Source: Chelydra serpentina (taxonomy: Eukaryota > Chordata > Testudines > Chelydridae). From it: a stretch of 64,000 bases of DNA. This document shows, one piece after another, positions 1 to 8,664 of this stretch. How positions within the stretch are numbered: position 1 is the first letter of the stretch; the number at the start of each line of letters is the position of its first letter. The translations under genes were made by a program, and so were the position numbers. The notes under the pieces were generated by a model, which did no database searches, was not told where the DNA came from, and saw only the letters and a list, made by a program, of their open reading frames with translations. Where the stretch lies: contig JBAIAC010000001.1 of the NCBI GenBank assembly GCA_037349315.1, positions 33,666,001 through 33,730,000 on the forward strand, written 5' to 3'.

Positions 1-44
1 TCGATTTACATTAAGTCAACTTAACTTTGTAGTGTAGACGTGCC
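1..44. mobile_element. Right end of a PIF/Harbinger-like non-autonomous element
   Basis: The window opens inside an element whose terminus contains GTAGTGTAGAC followed by GTGCC. This is the same terminal type as the complete elements at 26490-26785 and 56163-61219. Only the right end is visible, so length and target duplication cannot be checked. Confidence 0.5.
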
Positions 45-663
45 TTGTGAGTGTGCATCTGATGTTAGGAAGGCTACTGGGCAGGAAGCACAACACTTAA
101 ATCCTGGTCTTTTGATCTTCGGATTGGCCATTGAAGTATCTTCCACATAGGAACCAATACCAAGAAATGCCTATCTACAATCTTAACTATATACAAGACT
201 AACTAAATTTAGATGTGTTAAAAACTTGGCATTTAGTTAGTCTAAGAAGGATCTGGACCAATGATCCAGAGATGTTGCTAAACAGTCACTGACAGCAGTT
301 GGAACAAACTGAAGCAGGTGGAGCACCACACACCTCTTTTATAGCCTTGCCTGTAGAACTTTTAGGAACAGTGAAGTGAGGGGAACAAGGAGGCGCGCAA
401 ATGCTCCAACGGGCACTGCTATCTACGTTTCTGCCATTAAAGCTGCACTGGTCAGTGCATCCCATGAATGGGACTATGTAGAGGCCACTAGAAGAAGTGA
501 ATGTACAATAATTTTACCTCACTGAACAGTTCATGTGCAGTCATAAAATTATTACATCTCAGTATTTTCAGATTATTACATAGCATCTTCACATCCATCA
601 CAATGATGAGTACACAAAACGAAACAGAAAATGGTATGAAGAAGGTTGACTGGACATTTCTAT
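45..663. other. Intronic or intergenic stretch without recognised genes
   Basis: No exon, RNA gene or convincing repeat is seen. The sequence is AT-rich and its short ORFs have no recognisable domain. It lies beyond the last visible dynein exon (8665) in transcript direction. Confidence 0.5.
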
Positions 664-1141
664 TTTCATAGATCTTAAGGTCAGAAGGGACTCTGATCTC
701 TTGCATACAAGAGGCCATTCCAAGTCACCCAGTTATCCCAAAACTGAGCCCAATAAATTGTGTTTGACTAACGTATATCTTCCAAAAAGGCATCCAGTCT
801 TGATTTGATGACATTAAGAGATGGAGAACCCTCCACTTCTCTTGGTGGTTTGTTCTAGTGATTAATCAACCTTAGTGTTAGAAATTTGTGACTAATTTTT
901 AATGTTAATTTGTCTGGTGTCATTTTCCAGCCACTGGTTCTTGTTATATCTCTCTCGGCTAGATTAAAAAGTCCTTTAGTACCCAGTATTTTCCTCCCAT
1001 GAAGGAGCTTGCACACTGTAATCAATTCACCTCTCAATCCTCTTTTTGATAAATAAAACAGATTGAACTCCATAAGTCTTTCACCGTAAGGCATTTTCTC
1101 CAGCCTATGTATCTTTTCTCATAATCTCAGGAACAGAAGGA
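664..1141 (-). pseudogene. CR1-like LINE 3' relic (RT C-terminus and 3' UTR)
   Basis: On the minus strand, 855-1094 encodes a segment resembling the extreme C-terminus of CR1 ORF2, with the pattern LSKRGLRGELITV followed by a stretch ending FLTLRLINH. Towards 664 it runs into a CR1-type 3' UTR (on the plus strand, GATCTTAAGGTCAGAAGGGA). It is 5'-truncated and degraded. The intact equivalent in this window is the CR1 C-terminus at 54522-54947. Confidence 0.65.
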
Positions 1142-1470
1142 TATTCAATTAACTTGAAAGGCTGCACATTTAAAATGAATAAAATAAGATACTTTTTCAC
1201 AGTACTCAATTAGCTAGTGGAACTCATTGCCATAAGATATCATGGAGGAAAAAAAATTAGCAAGATTAAAAGAAGGTTATACATTTATATGGATAATGAG
1301 AACACCCATAATTAAAATAGTAAGGATTAAAAACAAAACAAAAGAAGAATTTTGGAAGGGTTATAGACACACTTGCTTCAGGGCATAAGGAAAACTCTAA
1401 CCAAAGTCATGAAGAAACCTTCTCTACAGGCAAAGTTCCTTGAACCTTCTCTGAAGCATCCATTACTAGA

Positions 1471-1700
1471 AAAAGACAGTTACTCACCGTAGTAACTGGT
1501 GTTCTTCGAGATGTGTTGCTCATATGTATTCCAGTTAGGTGTGCACGCACGGCGTGCACGATCGTCGGAAGATTTTTACCCTAGCAACACTCGGTGGGCC
1601 GGCTGGCGCCCCCTGGAGTGGCGCCGTTAGGTGTCCCGATATATACCCCAGCCGGCCCATCGCCCTCTCAGTTCCTTCTTGCCGACTATTCCGACAGTGG
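1471..1700. repeat. DIRS copy 1 left terminal inverted repeat
   Basis: The outer part begins AAAAGACAGTTACTCACC. The inner part (about 1531-1690) is the reverse complement of 7640-7800, including the shared blocks CCCTAGCAACACTCGGTGGG and GATATATACCCC. The TATA-like string is present in both repeats. Copies 2 and 3 begin at the same point with AAAAGACGGTTACTC, which fixes the boundary. Confidence 0.88.
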
Positions 1701-1717
1701 GGAAGGAGGGCGGGTTT

Positions 1718-1820
1718 GGAATACATATGAGCAACACATCTCGAAGAACACCAGTTACTACGGTGAGTAACCGTCTTTTCTTCTTCGAGTGCTTGCTCAT
1801 ATGTATTCCAGTTAGGTGAC
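1718..1820. repeat. DIRS copy 1 internal complementary region
   Basis: This segment first repeats in reverse complement the outer 60 bp of the left terminus (1471-1532), then passes at CCGTCTTTTCTTCTTCGAG into the reverse complement of the outer right terminus (7795-7833). The two element ends are thus represented joined head to tail, as required of the DIRS internal complementary region that templates circle closure. The same arrangement occurs at about 37073-37175 and 62148-62250. Confidence 0.88.
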
Positions 1821-1833
1821 TCCCAAGCCATTC

Positions 1834-4722
1834 CTAGGAGGCGGGGTCGGATTGTGATACAGCAGAGTTTAGGACCGCCAAACCAAAAGCGGCGGCGTCT
1901 CTAGAATGTTGCACTATGGCATAGTGCGAGGCAAAAGTGTGTACTGACGACCATGTCGCGGCCCTACAAATCTCTTGGATAGGTATGTGTGCCAGGAAGG
2001 CAGACGACGAGGCCTGAGCTTGGGTAGAGTGGGCCGTAGTGTGCATGGTGGGGACACCTGCCAAGTCGTAGCATGTGCGGATGCACGAGGTGATCCATGA
2101 CGAGATGCGCTGGGAAGAGACGGGAAGGCCTTTCATCCGGTCCGCCACGGCGATGAACAGCTGGGTTGATTTCCGGAACGGCTTTGTCCTCTCGATGTAG
2201 AAGGCAAGGGTTCTCCGGACATCCAAGGAATGGAGTTGCTGCTCCTTCCTAGAGGCATGGGGCTTAGGATAAAAGACAGGTAGAAAAATGTCTTGGTTAA
2301 TATGGAAGGCCGACACTACCTTGGGCAGGAAGGCCGGGTGTGGCCTGAGCTGTACTTTATCCTTATGGAACACCGTATAAGGTGGTTCCGAAGTAAGCGC
2401 TCTGAGCTCAGAGACGCGTCTAGCCGAGGTAATGGCTACTAGAAAGGCCGTTTTCCATGAGAGATACAGCATGGAGCAAGTGGCCATGGGCTCGAATGGG
2501 GCACCCATGAGCCTGGTAATGACTAGGTTGAGGTCCCATGTAGGGACCGGGCGGCGCACCAGCGGGTGTAGCCGTTCTAACCCCTTAACGAACTTGGTAA
2601 CCATGGGGTTGGAGAAAACAGAACCCGCCCCGTCCCAGGGGTGAAAAGCTGAAATTGCCGCTAGGTGGACTTTTAGCGACAAGAGAGCCAGACCCTGCTC
2701 CTTTAGTGAGAGGAGGTAGTCCAGGATGGTGTGAATTGGCACCTGCAGGGGGTTGAGACCCCGAGTGCCACACCACAGGGAAAAACGTTTCCACTTAGCT
2801 GAGTAGGTGGACCTGGTGGAGGGTTTCCTACTGCTCAGCAGAACATGCTGGACCGGGCTGGAACAACGTAGCTCCGACGGGTTCAGCCATGCAGCAGCCA
2901 CGCCGTGAGGTGAAGGGACTGCAGGTCGGGATGATGGAGCCTGCCGTGCTGCTGCGTGATCAGGTCCGGCCACAGCGGTAGAGGAATCGGGTCTGCCACG
3001 GATAGTTCCAGGAGCGTGGTATACCAGTGTTGCCTGGGCCACGCTGGAGCAATCAGGATTACTCGGGCCTTGTCCCTGCGTAGTTTGAGCAGGACTCTGT
3101 GGACCAGTGGAACTGGTGGGAAGGCATAGGCCAGGTGGTCCGTCCAAGGATGGAGAAAAGCGTCTGTCAGGGAGCCTGGGGAGCGACCCTGGAATGAGCA
3201 GAACACGTGGCATTTCCTGTTCTCGCGAGTCGCGAAGAGATCTATCTGGGGAAACCCCCACTTCTGGAAGACAGAGTGGATGACGTCCGGTCGGATGGAC
3301 CACTCGTGGGTTTGAAGGGACCTGCTCAGGCGGTCCGCCAAGGTGTTCTGGACTCCTGGGAGAAACGAGGCTACCAGGTGAATGGAGCGGGCTATGCAAA
3401 AGTCCCAGAGCTGAGTTGCCTCTCGGCAGAGGGGGAGGGAGTGTGCCCCTCCCTGTCTGTTGATGTAATGCATGGCCGTCGTGTTGTCTGTAAGGATGGA
3501 GACACAACGGCCCTGTAAGTGTTGAGCGAAGGCTTGGCAGGCAAGACGTACCGCTCGAAGTTCTCTGACATTGATGTGTAATGTCAGCTCCTGTTCTGAC
3601 CACAGGCCCTGCGTTTGGAAGTTCTGCAGGTGAGCCCCCCAGCCGAGGGATGATGCATCCGTAGTCAAGGCACGGGAAGGCTGAGGTGGATGAAAGGGAA
3701 CACCTGACATCACATGTGCGGGGTCCAGCCACCAGTTGAGGGAGGCTAGGACTTGCGGTGGGACCGTCAGAATCATATCGAGGTTGTCCCTGTGTGGCCG
3801 GTATGCGGAGGCCAGCCATGCTTGGAGGGGCCGTAGGCGTAACCTGGCGTGAGCTGTCACGAAGGTGCATGATGCCATATGACCCATGAGGCTGAGGCAG
3901 CAGCGGGCTGTTGAAGTTGGGAAGGCTTGGAGGCTGCGTATGGCGGCTGCAAGCGTTTGAAAGCGAGCCTCTGGGAGGAACGCCCTGGCGAGGGTAGAGT
4001 CCAGTATTGCCCCTATGAAGTCTATTCTCTGTGTTGGCACCAAAGTGGACTTTTCTACGTTCAGTAGGAGGCCCAGACGGTTGAACATGTCCATGGCCTT
4101 GCGAATGTGAGACTGGACCTGGTTGGCGGAGTTGCCACGGATAAGCCAGTCGTCGAGGTAGGGGAATACCTGAACTCTTTGACGCCGAAGGGCGGCTGCT
4201 ACCACTGCCGTGCACTTCGTAAAGACCCTCGGTGCTGTTGAGAGGCCGAATGGCAGGACTGCGAACTGGAAGTATCTCTGGCCCACTACGAAGCGCAGGA
4301 AGCGTCTGTGAGGTGGGTAGATGGCAATATGGAAATACGCGTCCTTCATGTCGAGGGCGGCGTACCAGTCTCCCTGATCCATAGAGGGGACAATAGTGCC
4401 CAGGGAGAGCATACGGAATTTCAACTTTACCATAAATTTGTTGAGACCCCGTAAGTCCAGGATAGGACGTAGCCCCCCCTTTGCCTTTGGGATTAGGAAA
4501 TAACGGGAGTAGAATCCCTTGCCTCTGACATCCCTTGGGACCTCCTCCACCGCTCCTACAGTAAGGAGTTCGTGCACCTCCTGGATAAGGAGTCGCTCGT
4601 GAGAAGGATCCCTGAAGAGGGACGGGGTGGGAGGGTGGGATGAAGGCGGGGAGACGAACTGCAATTGGTATCCCCCCTGGACGGTATGTAAGACCCAGCG
4701 GTCCGTGGTGATATTTGACCAC
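1834..4722 (-). CDS. DIRS tyrosine recombinase ORF, copy 1 (catalytic Arg lost; N-terminal half is RT overlap)
   Basis: A 962-codon open frame. The convincing domain is the C-terminal ~350 residues (about 2890 down to 1834), a tyrosine recombinase expected to insert the circular element into the host genome. Visible motifs are the first catalytic Arg in SARRVSEL (codon 2416-2418), the HxxR box AHST-Q, the Trp in ATWSSVH and the terminal SHYAI carrying the nucleophilic Tyr. The box-II Arg is Gln here (CAA, 2020-2022), whereas copies 2 and 3 have Arg, so this protein is probably inactive. The first ~560 codons overlap the RT ORF in another frame, are Pro/Ser/Arg-rich and resemble no domain I know. 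They may be a frame left open by overlap constraint. The true start is unclear; DIRS elements commonly express the recombinase from an overlapping ORF. Confidence 0.85.
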   Translation of the reverse strand: MVKYHHGPLGLTYRPGGIPIAVRLPAFIPPSHPVPLQGSFSRATPYPGGARTPYCRSGGGGPKGCQRQGILLPLFPNPKGKGGATSYPGLTGSQQIYGKVEIPYALPGHYCPLYGSGRLVRRPRHEGRVFPYCHLPTSQTLPALRSGPEILPVRSPAIRPLNSTEGLYEVHGSGSSRPSASKSSGIPLPRRLAYPWQLRQPGPVSHSQGHGHVQPSGPPTERRKVHFGANTENRLHRGNTGLYPRQGVPPRGSLSNACSRHTQPPSLPNFNSPLLPQPHGSYGIMHLRDSSRQVTPTAPPSMAGLRIPATQGQPRYDSDGPTASPSLPQLVAGPRTCDVRCSLSSTSAFPCLDYGCIIPRLGGSPAELPNAGPVVRTGADITHQCQRTSSGTSCLPSLRSTLTGPLCLHPYRQHDGHALHQQTGRGTLPPPLPRGNSALGLLHSPLHSPGSLVSPRSPEHLGGPPEQVPSNPRVVHPTGRHPLCLPEVGVSPDRSLRDSREQEMPRVLLIPGSLPRLPDRRFSPSLDGPPGLCLPTSSTGPQSPAQTTQGQGPSNPDCSSVAQATLVYHAPGTIRGRPDSSTAVAGPDHAAARQAPSSRPAVPSPHGVAAAWLNPSELRCSSPVQHVLLSSRKPSTRSTYSAKWKRFSLWCGTRGLNPLQVPIHTILDYLLSLKEQGLALLSLKVHLAAISAFHPWDGAGSVFSNPMVTKFVKGLERLHPLVRRPVPTWDLNLVITRLMGAPFEPMATCSMLYLSWKTAFLVAITSARRVSELRALTSEPPYTVFHKDKVQLRPHPAFLPKVVSAFHINQDIFLPVFYPKPHASRKEQQLHSLDVRRTLAFYIERTKPFRKSTQLFIAVADRMKGLPVSSQRISSWITSCIRTCYDLAGVPTMHTTAHSTQAQASSSAFLAHIPIQEICRAATWSSVHTFASHYAIVQHSRDAAAFGLAVLNSAVSQSDPAS

Positions 4723-5024
4723 TCCGGGGAGAAGGGGGAGAGGCGGTTCAGGAACAGGAGGGCAGGATCGGTTGGGACTGGTACTCCGGCCTCGAGCGCC
4801 CCTTCAAAAATTTTGTTTGGGCCCCGACGATGGCTTGTGGGGGCCCTGCCTCTGGCCGGTCTGTCGGCCGGGCTGCTGTCTCCTACCCCCTCGACCACGC
4901 GGCCTCCTGTAGAAGTCCTGTCGTGGTGCAGGAGGGAAGTAGGTGCGTCGTACAAAAGGCCGGAAGGGCCTGTGCTGCGTCGCGGGGGTATGCATCCCCA
5001 GCGTGCGAATGATGGTACGACCAT
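2883..5024 (-). CDS. DIRS reverse transcriptase / RNase H / Dam-like methyltransferase polyprotein, copy 1
   Basis: 713 residues, intact. It copies element RNA into cDNA. RT motifs include RPILDLRGLNKF, ALDMKDAYFHI, the strand-loop LPFGLSTAPRVFTK and the catalytic box YLDD (4149-4160, about residue 289). RNase H follows, with LTTDASSLGWGAHL and LTDNTTAMHYINRQGG. The final ~110 residues begin IDLFATRENRKC and include AYAFPP and VILIAPAWP. This corresponds to the region usually described in DIRS elements as an N6-adenine methyltransferase-like domain, here with AFPP where phage Dam proteins have NPPY. It overlaps the recombinase frame extensively. Which Met is used is uncertain. Confidence 0.9.
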   Translation of the reverse strand: MVVPSFARWGCIPPRRSTGPSGLLYDAPTSLLHHDRTSTGGRVVEGVGDSSPADRPARGRAPTSHRRGPNKIFEGALEAGVPVPTDPALLFLNRLSPFSPEWSNITTDRWVLHTVQGGYQLQFVSPPSSHPPTPSLFRDPSHERLLIQEVHELLTVGAVEEVPRDVRGKGFYSRYFLIPKAKGGLRPILDLRGLNKFMVKLKFRMLSLGTIVPSMDQGDWYAALDMKDAYFHIAIYPPHRRFLRFVVGQRYFQFAVLPFGLSTAPRVFTKCTAVVAAALRRQRVQVFPYLDDWLIRGNSANQVQSHIRKAMDMFNRLGLLLNVEKSTLVPTQRIDFIGAILDSTLARAFLPEARFQTLAAAIRSLQAFPTSTARCCLSLMGHMASCTFVTAHARLRLRPLQAWLASAYRPHRDNLDMILTVPPQVLASLNWWLDPAHVMSGVPFHPPQPSRALTTDASSLGWGAHLQNFQTQGLWSEQELTLHINVRELRAVRLACQAFAQHLQGRCVSILTDNTTAMHYINRQGGAHSLPLCREATQLWDFCIARSIHLVASFLPGVQNTLADRLSRSLQTHEWSIRPDVIHSVFQKWGFPQIDLFATRENRKCHVFCSFQGRSPGSLTDAFLHPWTDHLAYAFPPVPLVHRVLLKLRRDKARVILIAPAWPRQHWYTTLLELSVADPIPLPLWPDLITQQHGRLHHPDLQSLHLTAWLLHG

Positions 5025-5027
5025 CTT

Positions 5028-5384
5028 TCAGGGTCTGCAGCTTCGGGCAGACCCCTGCCCGTCAAAGGGTAGGTCCTGGATCGTATGCTGGACCTCTGCT
5101 GGGAGGGTGGAGGATTGCAACCAGGAGATGCGCCGCATGGCGACTCCCGAGGCGATAGTCCTGGCAGCGGAGTCGGCGATGTCCAAAGAGGCCCGCAACG
5201 ACATCCTGGCCAGCTTTTTGCCCTCCTCCACAAAAGCCTTGTACTCCTGCCTGGACTCTGGAGGTATAAGTTCTTTGAATTTCTCCATAGAGACCCAGGT
5301 GTTATAGCCATAGCGGCTCAGGAGCGCCTGTTGGTTCGCCGCACGAAGCTGTAGGCCCCCCCCCTGAGTAGATCTTCCTGCCAA
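5028..5384 (-). pseudogene. Displaced C-terminal part of DIRS Gag, copy 1
   Basis: 118 codons in a different frame from the main Gag ORF, overlapping its end. The first residues repeat the Gag context (GGGLQLRAANQQALL) and are followed by MEKFKELIPPESRQEY and an Ala/Ser-rich helix-like stretch (DIADSAARTIASGVAM). The same block exists in copy 2 at 40385-40660, supporting it as real coding sequence cut off by the C9 frameshift. Confidence 0.75.
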
Positions 5385-7509
5385 ACAAGTCTAGGCGCTT
5401 GGCGTCCTTTGACTTTGGGGCTGGGGCCTGTTGGCCATTCCTTTCCCTCTCGTTGACCGATTGGACCACCAGTGAACACGGAGGGGGGTGCGTGTATAGA
5501 TACTGAAAGTCTCTCGGGGGTGCCATGTACTTTCTCTCTACCCCGCTGGCAGTGGGGGGTATTGAGGCTGGCGTCTGCCAGATGGATGTGGCGTTGGCCA
5601 GGATGGTGCGCACAAATGGTAAGGCAACCCTAGTGGGGGCATCGGTCGTCAGGATGTCCACCACGGGGTCCTCCAGTTCAGGGACCTCCTCTATCTGGAG
5701 GTCCATGTTGAGGGCCAATCTGCGGAGCAGGTCTTGATGGTCCCTGAGATCGATGGGAGGGGGGCCGGATGATGATGCTCCTGCCACTGCCTCGTCAGGA
5801 GAGGAGGAGGAGGACAGGCCTTGGGCGAGCGGGTCCTCGACGGGTACCGCTGCGGAGCCCAGGACTGGGGGCTCCGGTTCTGTCTGCTCTACCTCTGGCG
5901 GAGGCCTGGAGACTGTAGCCTCTGGAGGTCGGGAGACTGTAGCCTCTGGCGCTCTACGCTCCAAAGTGGTCGAGGTGGGAGCTCTTGGTGGTACCCTCTG
6001 GGCTTCGTAGTAGGCCATAGGGGTCCAGAATGGCCACCGCTCCTGAACCTGCCCGGTCTCTGGCAGGTGGCCCTGCTCACTGATGGTGCGGTCCTCAGCA
6101 AAGAGGTCGCTGCCAGCTCTGGAAGAGCGGGATCCAGAGCGCGAAGGCCAGGGTGGGGCAGAGTAGCCATGCAGTGACGTCTGCGTGGCCAGGGTCTGCC
6201 TCCTTGGTGGGGACCGGTGCTGGGATGGTATCCGGTGCCGGGAGTCTGATCGGTACCGGGATGGTGTCCGGTGCCGGGAGCCGGATCGGTACCGGGATGG
6301 TGTCCGGTGCCGGGAGCCGGATCGGCGTCGAGAGCCGGATCGGCGCCGGGATGGAGACCGGTGTCGAGAGCCGGATCGGAGACGAGACCTGGAGCGGTAC
6401 CGGCGATGTTCTCGGTAACGTGACACAGATCTGGACCTGGATCGTCTCGGCGATCTGCGCGTCGACCGGCCGCGGGACCGGGAGCGGCATCGAGAGTCAG
6501 GGTACCTCCGCGTGGAGGGGGACCTGGAGCGGTACCGCGAGTACGAACGACGCCGGGATTGAGATCGGTGCCGGGACTGCGAGCGGTATCTTGGAGACGC
6601 TGGTGGCTGCTGGCTGGTCTCCGCCTTCGGCACCGGGTGGAAGATGGCCGGTTTGCCGCGTGAAGTAATGATCCGCACCGGCGGTACCGTAGACGGGGTC
6701 GGTGCCGGAGCGGTCATCTGGATCAGGTCCCGTGCCGCTGCGAAGGTGTCCGGCGTGGACGGCAGCGTAAGCTCAACCACGGAGCGTGCCGGGGAGCTGG
6801 CGGCTACCGAGCTCAACGGCCCTCGCAGGACCGGAGTCGTCGGTACCGGAGCCTGCAGAGGCTGACCTGCACTCAACGGCCTCTCGGGTGCCGGAGTTGG
6901 CAGGGCCGGCGCCGGTGTTGACGGCGGCGCCGGACTCAACGGCCTATGGTGGGCCGGAGTAAGTGGCACGGAGACCACTGGCACCGAACTCAACGGTCCT
7001 TGCGGTACCGGAGCTGGCGGTGCGGGCGCCTCAACAGACCTAGGCAGATCTGGAGCTGGCTGCGCATGCAGCGGCGCCTTAGTCGGTCCTCCCGACTTCT
7101 TTGCTCTCGGGGACAGAGGGCGGCTCTGTGAGGTCCCAGGTAGAGAAGGACGGTGCCGGGGTTCTTTTCCGGAGCTCGGGCGTTCCGGTGCCGCAGACGT
7201 TGAGGCTGCCGGGGTCGGTGCCGGGGTTCGTTGCGGCGCCGACATCGGGCTAAGCGATGCCTCTAAAAGGAGCTGCTTTAAGCGAATGTCCCGCTCCTTT
7301 TTGGTCCGCGGCTTGAAGGACTTACAAATGCGGCACTTGTCCGGAAGGTGGGACTCCCCGAGGCACTTGAGACAGGAGGCGTGCGGATCTCCTGTGGGCA
7401 TCGGCTTCTGGCATGCCGAGCAAGGTTTGAATCCCGGAGAGCCAGGCATTGGCCCGGTACCGGGGTGGGGATAAGGGAGGAGCCCCTTATCTCCAGCTAC
7501 TATTGTCAC
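5302..7509 (-). CDS. DIRS Gag-like protein with Cys/His module and RS domain, copy 1 (3' frameshift)
   Basis: 735 residues, the first ORF of the element. Near the N-terminus is a Cys/His cluster (C30, C33, H43, C46, C49, H54, C59, C62) that probably binds zinc. A long Pro-rich linker and an arginine-serine domain (about residues 300-440, repeated RSGSRHR and RTPSRYR units) follow, then an acidic Ser-rich stretch and a conserved segment containing DLFGRKIYS. The frame ends abnormally just after this, where the plus strand has nine C's (5356-5364). The rest of the family protein (MEKFKELIPPES to DLPFDGQG) continues in another frame at 5028-5384. Copy 2 has a shorter C run there, so this is a homopolymer frameshift or sequencing error. 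Presumed role: packaging of element RNA. Confidence 0.82.
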   Translation of the reverse strand: MTIVAGDKGLLPYPHPGTGPMPGSPGFKPCSACQKPMPTGDPHASCLKCLGESHLPDKCRICKSFKPRTKKERDIRLKQLLLEASLSPMSAPQRTPAPTPAASTSAAPERPSSGKEPRHRPSLPGTSQSRPLSPRAKKSGGPTKAPLHAQPAPDLPRSVEAPAPPAPVPQGPLSSVPVVSVPLTPAHHRPLSPAPPSTPAPALPTPAPERPLSAGQPLQAPVPTTPVLRGPLSSVAASSPARSVVELTLPSTPDTFAAARDLIQMTAPAPTPSTVPPVRIITSRGKPAIFHPVPKAETSQQPPASPRYRSQSRHRSQSRRRSYSRYRSRSPSTRRYPDSRCRSRSRGRSTRRSPRRSRSRSVSRYREHRRYRSRSRLRSGSRHRSPSRRRSGSRRRSGSRHRTPSRYRSGSRHRTPSRYRSDSRHRIPSQHRSPPRRQTLATQTSLHGYSAPPWPSRSGSRSSRAGSDLFAEDRTISEQGHLPETGQVQERWPFWTPMAYYEAQRVPPRAPTSTTLERRAPEATVSRPPEATVSRPPPEVEQTEPEPPVLGSAAVPVEDPLAQGLSSSSSPDEAVAGASSSGPPPIDLRDHQDLLRRLALNMDLQIEEVPELEDPVVDILTTDAPTRVALPFVRTILANATSIWQTPASIPPTASGVERKYMAPPRDFQYLYTHPPPCSLVVQSVNERERNGQQAPAPKSKDAKRLDLFGRKIYSGGGPTASCGEPTGAPEPLWL
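6215..6425. repeat. Short tandem repeat encoding Gag RS-domain units
   Basis: Imperfect units of about 36 bp built around GGTGCCGGGAGCCGGATCGG and GGTACCGGGATGG, encoding the RS motifs of Gag. The palindromic core CGGTACCG recurs many times from here to about 7470. Confidence 0.75.
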
Positions 7510-7629
7510 TAAGAAAGATAACTACTATCAACAACTATTAACAACTAATTAACAGTACTTAAACTATCTAAAAGATAAACGAGTGCTAATGAAGCTAGGG
7601 CTGTGGAGGTCAGCGAGCTGCTCTCCACT

Positions 7630-7833
7630 GTTCCAACGACCGACACGGGCGGTAAGAAGGAACTGAGAGGGCGATGGGCCGGCTGGGGTATATATCGGGA
7701 CACCTAATGGCGCCACTCCAGGGGGCGCCAGCCGGCCCACCGAGTGTTGCTAGGGTAAAAATCTTCCGACGATCGTGCACGCCGCGCGCGCACACCTAAC
7801 TGGAATACATATGAGCAAGCACTCGAAGAAGAA
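7630..7833. repeat. DIRS copy 1 right terminal inverted repeat with TATA-like promoter
   Basis: Inverted copy of the left repeat, ending CACTCGAAGAAGAA. On the minus strand it contains CCGATATATACCCC about 180 bp upstream of the Gag start at 7509, a plausible promoter element. Copy 2 ends with the same terminal sequence at 43149. Confidence 0.85.
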
Positions 7834-8664
7834 CTATTGGAAACAGCCTTCTGAACCATGGGTCTTATCCAGGATGGCAATTCCTATGTTCAGTAAAATC
7901 AGCCATTTGGCATCCTCTCCTACTTCTCCACAGTCTTTCATCCTATGAAAAAGCTCCCTATTATCGCTTCCCTTTTTCCCCTATCCTCACCTTAATGCAG
8001 GCCTAAAATCTAGACGTCTTAATGCTGAAACTTGAATGGACTGTTTCCCTGTCTGCAGGCATTCCTCACTGTGTTCTTCACATGCTACTGTACAAATGAT
8101 TATAAAGCTTTCCAGATTGTATTGCATAACCCACAGTACAGTAGTGCTCTAATCATTCAAATAAAGATGCCGAGGGCTAGTGCACCATGGACCAACACTG
8201 AGAAAGTTGGGCCCAAGATCAGAATTAAGGTAAGAAAGATCAGGGAGCTGCAACCAAAATAGAGGAGAGGGAGGCTCTGGAAAATTGCAATGAATGAAGA
8301 TAAATTCCCCCTCCTACTTGTGTGTCCCACCAAATCCATTCTCTCTATATTAAATTATATGATCTCCAGTCTTACCACTCACACAAGCAGACAAAACCTT
8401 CCAAATATCAAATTTCCCCTTAACACAAAAACACCTCAGTTGTCAAACTGTCTTATTCCTCAACCTTTTTCCTGAAAATTGGCGATAATCCAAAGAAAGG
8501 TTTCCCATTTTTTATTTCAAAAAATCTGGCTCCTCTTAATTAACATTACTGACAGAGTCAAACTCAAACTGTGATATTAAAAGACCAGTATGCCGAGTAT
8601 GGCACTATACTCTATACAATATTAGTTATTTCTTTTAAAAGAAATTGTGGTTTTTTTAACTTAC
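7834..8664. other. Intron sequence without recognised features
   Basis: Lies between DIRS copy 1 and the donor of the dynein exon at 8665-8852. Short ORFs here have no recognisable domain and AT-rich content is typical of intron. Confidence 0.55.

Larger units (their letters stand above)
1471..7833 (-). mobile_element. DIRS-type tyrosine-recombinase retrotransposon, copy 1 (near full length)
   Basis: About 6.36 kb element coding on the minus strand. In transcript order it has a right inverted terminal repeat (7630-7833), Gag (7509-5302 with a frameshifted tail to 5028), RT/RNase H/methyltransferase-like ORF (5024-2883), tyrosine recombinase (C-terminal part of the frame ending at 1834), an internal complementary region (1718-1820) and a left terminal repeat (1471-1700). 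This is DIRS architecture: no integrase, no LTR pair, and presumed replication through a circle inserted by the recombinase. No target-site duplication is apparent, as expected for that mechanism. It retains long ORFs but has at least two disabling changes: a recombinase catalytic Arg to Gln and a Gag frameshift at a C9 run. It is most similar to copy 3 at 61901. Confidence 0.92.

Noticed and set aside
1834..3600. Plus-strand ORFs opposite DIRS genes (for example 3207-3518, 4627-5307, 6153-6668)
   Set aside because: They are shadows of the minus-strand Gag and RT frames; their sequences have no domain of their own.
6215..6425. CRISPR-like array
   Set aside because: Repeats are contiguous and coding (RS domain), with no unique spacers; the DNA is vertebrate.
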